The notes below the pieces were generated by a model that was not told where the DNA came from, did not search any database, and saw only the letters and a list, made by a program, of their open reading frames with translations. DNA of 64,000 nt, taken from assembly GCA_037957365.1 (NCBI GenBank), contig JARHVA010004091.1:1092001-1156000 (forward strand). Reading direction: 5' to 3'. Position numbers and translations under genes: made by a program. The stretch comes from Torreya grandis (lineage: Eukaryota > Streptophyta > Pinopsida > Cupressales > Taxaceae). Below, piece by piece: positions 60,000 to 64,000 of this stretch; positions within the stretch are counted from its first letter, which is position 1; each line of letters starts with the position of its first letter.

Positions 60000-62960
60000 T
60001 ACTGTAGTGAGTGATGAGCTAAAGGTGGAATGGGAGAAAATAAGGCAAATCCAACAAGGGTATGATGTGCAGGCTAGCTAGGAGATGGATGAAGTAGGAG
60101 TGAAAATATAATGAATTCATAGATAAAAATAAAGGTGTAAAAGGATGGAAGAATCCAAAAATGGATATGGAAAAAAATAATATCATGAAGACAAATAACA
60201 TAAAGGTGTAATAATGCTGAATTTTTTTCCACCATAAAAATGGAAAAAATGCACTTTACTGGGCTTTGGAAAATTTATCACTACTTATATTATTGTGGTG
60301 ATCTAACAGGTTCTTTCATTCCCATCCAAATAAGATAACATTTTACATACTTAAAAATAATGTCATTAACATGATATGAAGTGGGATTATTCAATAATCT
60401 ATGGAATCAAAGTAGTAGAGTGGGTAAATGAGAATTGGTGAAGATTTGAACCCTTAACCCTTGAGCCAGTGGTGCCCTAAAATAAGTAAGAATTGAGTTT
60501 TGAGGGAATTTAGAGAAAGAATCTAAGGGGTTTTAGAATATAGAGTTAGGAAAATAATAATAATAATTAAATGAGAGCAGGTTGAAATAGGAAGGAAAAT
60601 AAATGGTATAAATGGAAAATTGAGAGGGAAAATAGAAGAAGACTATATAAAGATAGACATATTGGGGAATTGAAAAGGAAGGTGGGAGAAATAGGTCTAA
60701 AAGAGACCAAGGAAAAAATATTTTTGTGGAAGAGGTGACTCCTATAAAAGGATACTGGGTGGAATGTAATTAAAGACTAGGGCTATTATAGTGCATAAGA
60801 AGATGTAGGCTGAGTAGGGAGAATCAAGGGAGATTATTGGTTGGGAGGTAGGTCATGTGAGAGGGTATAACTAGCATCCACAAGTGATTAATCCAAATAT
60901 TCCATTTGAAGGTGGTTTTAGTTTTGATTCTAACATTTCCAAAGTATGGAGAAAAAGGGGTTAAAAATATGCAAGGCCATAAGATATGGGAAAGAATTTG
61001 CATCCTGATAGCTAGTGGTGTTCATTCTTTCTTTTGGGTCATATGAGATCACAGGTGTGATTGATTGTGTTATAGAGTTAAAAGATCAGAATATATATCA
61101 CAATAAACCAAAATCAAATGAAAGACATTCATAGCCATATCATGCTATGTATTGTGATCATATAAGCTCAAAATGGGTAGAGGGTTTAAAGGGGAAAAAG
61201 GTGGAAGGTAGGGTGAAGGGAGTAGCTAGAGAGGGACAAAAAAGAGGATCTAGGTTCAACATACAAAGGTATTAAAGGAAGAAATGGATGCACTTGAAGT
61301 AATGAACCTAACAAAATTTTGTTCATTAAAGCAAGGGTAAGGAGTACACAAGGAAGTAGACAAGGGGATGTACGTAAAAGTGGTACAATGGGTGACCACA
61401 CTCTGAGGAGTTAGAGGTTGAATGAGAGAACATAAGGGAGATCCAATGAGCAATGATGTGAAGGTGTTCTAAGAGATGGATAAAGAGGTAGGTATAGAAT
61501 ATAATGAGGTTGTAGATAAATATGAAGGTGGAGAAGGATGAAAGGATCTAGTCATGGTCATAGAGGAGAAAAAAAAGGTCAAAAAGAATAGGGAATGTCA
61601 TTAAGGGAGACAAAAAATGAAATGAAATAGAAAAAAGAGAATAAAAATAAAAGGTAGAATATGGGGGTTGAGGAATGCACTAAATAATGACAGATTAGAG
61701 AATTGAAAAGGATGGGAAGAGAAGTGTGACAAGCATTAAGGGGAAGGGGAGGATTAGGAATATGTGAGGCTATGAAAGGTTTGAAAATAAGTCTAAAAAA
61801 AAGACCAAGGAGGAAATAGTTTGGTGACGAAAATGAAAAATAAGGAAACACATGAAAGAGAAGGAAACAAGAGGAAAAATGAGTGAAATGAGGACACAAA
61901 GAGGATGATAGGAGAGTGAAGAAGTAGATGGTATCTTGACCAATTAAGCATGGATAATGATAGGCAAGGAAAGGAACAATGAAGTGAAGTAGATGGTGGT
62001 ATTGGAGATGAGAATGGGATGGAAAATGGGAAAGGGGCTAAGAAAAATAAGGGGAATAAAAGTATGGGTGGACAAGAAGGTGAAGAGATAAGCTAGGTGT
62101 CAATCAGCTTGTTAGAAGAGATTGACAAGTTGAATGGGTGATTAGTTGAGATTGACAGGTTGGAAAGTGGTAAGGTGGTGAAAAAACAATGAAAGGGATT
62201 GAGACGAAAATAAGGGATGAAGATTAGGGATGATAAGAAGAAAAGGGAAGTATGGAAGTAGGGATATAAAGCACGAATACTCATATAGATGTAAAACATA
62301 AGTGAGTACCAAGATGGAAAGAAGAAAAGGGGAATGTGAAAGGCAAAAGGAAAAAAACTAATAAGAAGAAAAGGGAAATTATGGAAGGATTATCAAAGGA
62401 TAAATACATAGGTATAAACTAATTGTGGAGGAAAAAATAAGACAAAAAGGATGAAAGGATAAAAATAAAGAAAACAAGAAGAATGGAAAAAAGGAAAGGT
62501 GGGACAAGTGGAAAAATGACAAAGAATGGTGGTACACATAAAGAAAATGTCTAGCAATAGAAGAAATAGAAATCTTGGAAGATGCACAGTATGATGTGGA
62601 ATTGGTGAGGAAAAGAGAGTGATAAAGATGGCATGACAAATAGCCAAGGGCAAGGAGAAATGCTGGGGATGGAGAAAGAAGAAAAGGGACCAATAACATG
62701 AAAAGTGGGTGAGGAAGAAAGTAACAAGGCATGCATAAGGAAAGGGGATTGGGAGGCCAACTAAGCAGAGTAAATGGTGGCTTGAGGGGAGGTAAGAGAG
62801 GTAGATGAAGAAAGCTTTCAATCCTTGTGTTGAAAGGGATTGACAAGTTAGAAAAGTGGGTAAAAGAGATTGACAAAATGGAGGGAGGGAGATGATAAAG
62901 AGATGGGTAGAGAAGTAGAGGAAGAGATATTAGGTGAGAAGGGAAACACAAAGGAATACA
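60000..62960. repeat. Purine-biased U3 block, right copy
   Basis: Counterpart of 48725-51600 with the same strand bias and the same AGAGATTGACAAGTT words (62116, 62148, 62836, 62869). Confidence 0.7.
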
Positions 62961-62980
62961 ATTGAGTTAAACTCAGTAAT

Positions 62981-63030
62981 TGAGCACTATCGACATAGTC
63001 CAAAAAGACATCAAAACAATGTAGTTCTCC
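62981..63030 (-). repeat. Dispersed hairpin motif, copy 13 (giant LTR, right)
   Basis: Partner of the copy at 51621. The minus strand reads GGAGAACTACATTGTTTTGATG, with TCTTTTTGGACTATGTCG. In frame: GELHCFDVFLDYVDSAQLL. Confidence 0.75.
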
Positions 63031-63220
63031 TAGCACTAGGGGGAAACTAAGAGGAATTATTAGATGGTGTTAAAACATAAGGATCCTTATGAAAAAAATT
63101 CAAATCTTTCTTGATGTAGGATGCCCTAATAAAGAGGGTGATGTTAGTGATGGAAAGGGTGAGAAGAAAAAGGGGATGGAAATGGTTTATTAGTGGTCGA
63201 GATACCCTTAAGAGTGAAGT

Positions 63221-63260
63221 ATCACCTACATAGTCTATGGACATTAGGCCAATGCAGTTC
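63221..63260 (-). repeat. Dispersed hairpin motif, copy 14 (giant LTR, right)
   Basis: Partner of the copy at 51863: GAACTGCATTGGCCTAATG, TCCATAGACTATGTAGGTG on the minus strand. Confidence 0.7.
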
Positions 63261-64000
63261 AATAAGAGGGGTATTAATGTTGTGATTTTTTCATGGTTGG
63301 GGTTATGATGGATGATAGTAGTAACACACAAGTATGTTAGACAACCATACTAGATGTGAGAAAGACATGAAAAATCAAGAGACGTAGGTGTAATAGAATG
63401 CATGAATCAAATATGAGGGAATAAGAAATGAGGTATACTATCTATTTATTGGCAAGGACAAAACAAACAAAACTTGAAGTTAGATTGACTTAAGGAACAT
63501 AATCCTTTAAAATGCTTTGCATTAGCATGCATTGATTGATAAAATAAATTTCTTAATCACAAAGTGTCAAGTAAGCTCAAAATTATTTGATTTACAGATA
63601 ATATACAAGAAAAATGGGTGACAGGTAGTGTGAAAGGTGTTGGGTGATATGTATGGTAGCCTTATATGGGCTAGTTTTTCCCCTTTTATAGGTAACCTAA
63701 GAATGGTAATAGATGAGTCCATGTCATATGCTAGATGTAGATTGATTAATATAGGAAGCCTATATGTGAAAGCCGATTATGGCTTCTACCTTATTATGCT
63801 ACTTGAGAGCTAATTATGGCTTTCAATATTATTTATAATTTGCTTTGGTTGTGATAGTGGGTCTTTTGATTTATATATGGGAGGTTGATCGATGTGGTAA
63901 GATTCCAAGAAATTGCTCTACTTTTTGACAAAGTTAACCTAGCCATCCTTCAAGGGAGTGGTTTATGTTTATTGGCTTTGTTTAGTGTTCTTGATTTCTA

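Larger units (their letters stand above)
45426..64000 (-). mobile_element. Gag-only LTR element with giant (>7.2 kb) LTRs, right end beyond window
   Basis: Two collinear repeats start exactly at TGTTTCTAT at 45426 and 56751 and run for at least 7.2 kb. Just left of 56751 is a primer-binding-like sequence absent left of 45426, so the similarity breaks at TG as for a true LTR edge. Each repeat has a minus-strand TATA box at the same place. The interior (about 52646-56750) encodes gag in the expected 5' position and direction and has no pol. The gag-only layout is that of a terminal-repeat gag element. The far edge of the LTR is not resolved because the right copy leaves the window. A segmental tandem duplication of 11.3 kb is the main alternative. 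Confidence 0.7.
56751..64000 (-). mobile_element. Giant 5' LTR (right copy), continues past window
   Basis: Starts TGTTTCTATCTAATA and follows 45426-52645 to the last base. In sense terms its U5 end is at 56751 and its U3 start is outside. Two insertions relative to the left copy, near 60850-60940 and 61285-61335, lack obvious repeats. Confidence 0.75.

Noticed and set aside
62379..62951. 190-codon minus-strand open frame, the longest in the window
   Set aside because: Same pyrimidine-bias artefact inside the right LTR. It is broken or shifted in the left LTR, so it is not under coding constraint.

Overview
This window is repeat-derived, AT-rich DNA (GC about 30% by eye) from a plant, most likely a seed plant with a large genome. 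The evidence is decayed plant Ty3/gypsy elements of the Tat/Ogre type (dual RNase H, Tat-style gag and protease), a plant mobile domain (PMD) pseudogene, very strong loss of CpG and no intact gene. A gymnosperm or another lineage with many old repeats would fit, but species cannot be read from the sequence. I found no host gene, tRNA, rRNA or CRISPR array.

Layout. (1) 1-7732: a non-coding LTR element read on the minus strand. It has a truncated 3' LTR at 1-1164, an interior full of tandem repeats (three copies of a 523-bp unit) and a 5' LTR ending at 7732. (2) 7745-8510: a minus-strand PMD pseudogene. (3) 8511-12679: mostly featureless DNA with a plus-strand Ty3/gypsy protease-RT linker fragment at 10880-11400. 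(4) 12680-44711: a nest. An outer, internally deleted Tat-like element (LTRs 978 and 985 bp) has a second, much longer element of the same family (21322-44662, 23.3 kb) inserted 44 bp from the end of its right-hand LTR. The insertion is flanked by a perfect 5-bp duplication, AGTCT. The inner element keeps recognisable gag, protease, RT, RNase H, second RNase H and integrase in that order on the minus strand, all broken by stops. Its RNase H region carries a tandem duplication, and one duplicate is split by an unidentified 5.3-kb insertion. (5) 44712-45425: a fragment of the same family in the opposite orientation. (6) 45426-64000: a minus-strand element with exceptionally long terminal repeats (at least 7.2 kb each, 45426 to at least 52645 and 56751 to beyond the window). 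A TATA box lies in each repeat, a possible primer-binding site lies beside 56751, and an interior of about 4 kb encodes only gag, with two tandem zinc-knuckle modules and no pol.

How the parts relate. A hairpin-like motif of about 45-65 bp recurs at 14 sites in all three minus-strand element groups and in the inverted fragment, always on the sense strand of its element. Together with homologous 5' leaders and 3' untranslated regions, it links the coding-competent ancestor (inner element) with deleted relatives that may have used its proteins. All copies are old: LTR pairs are only about 75-92% identical by eye. Nothing here is likely to be mobile now.
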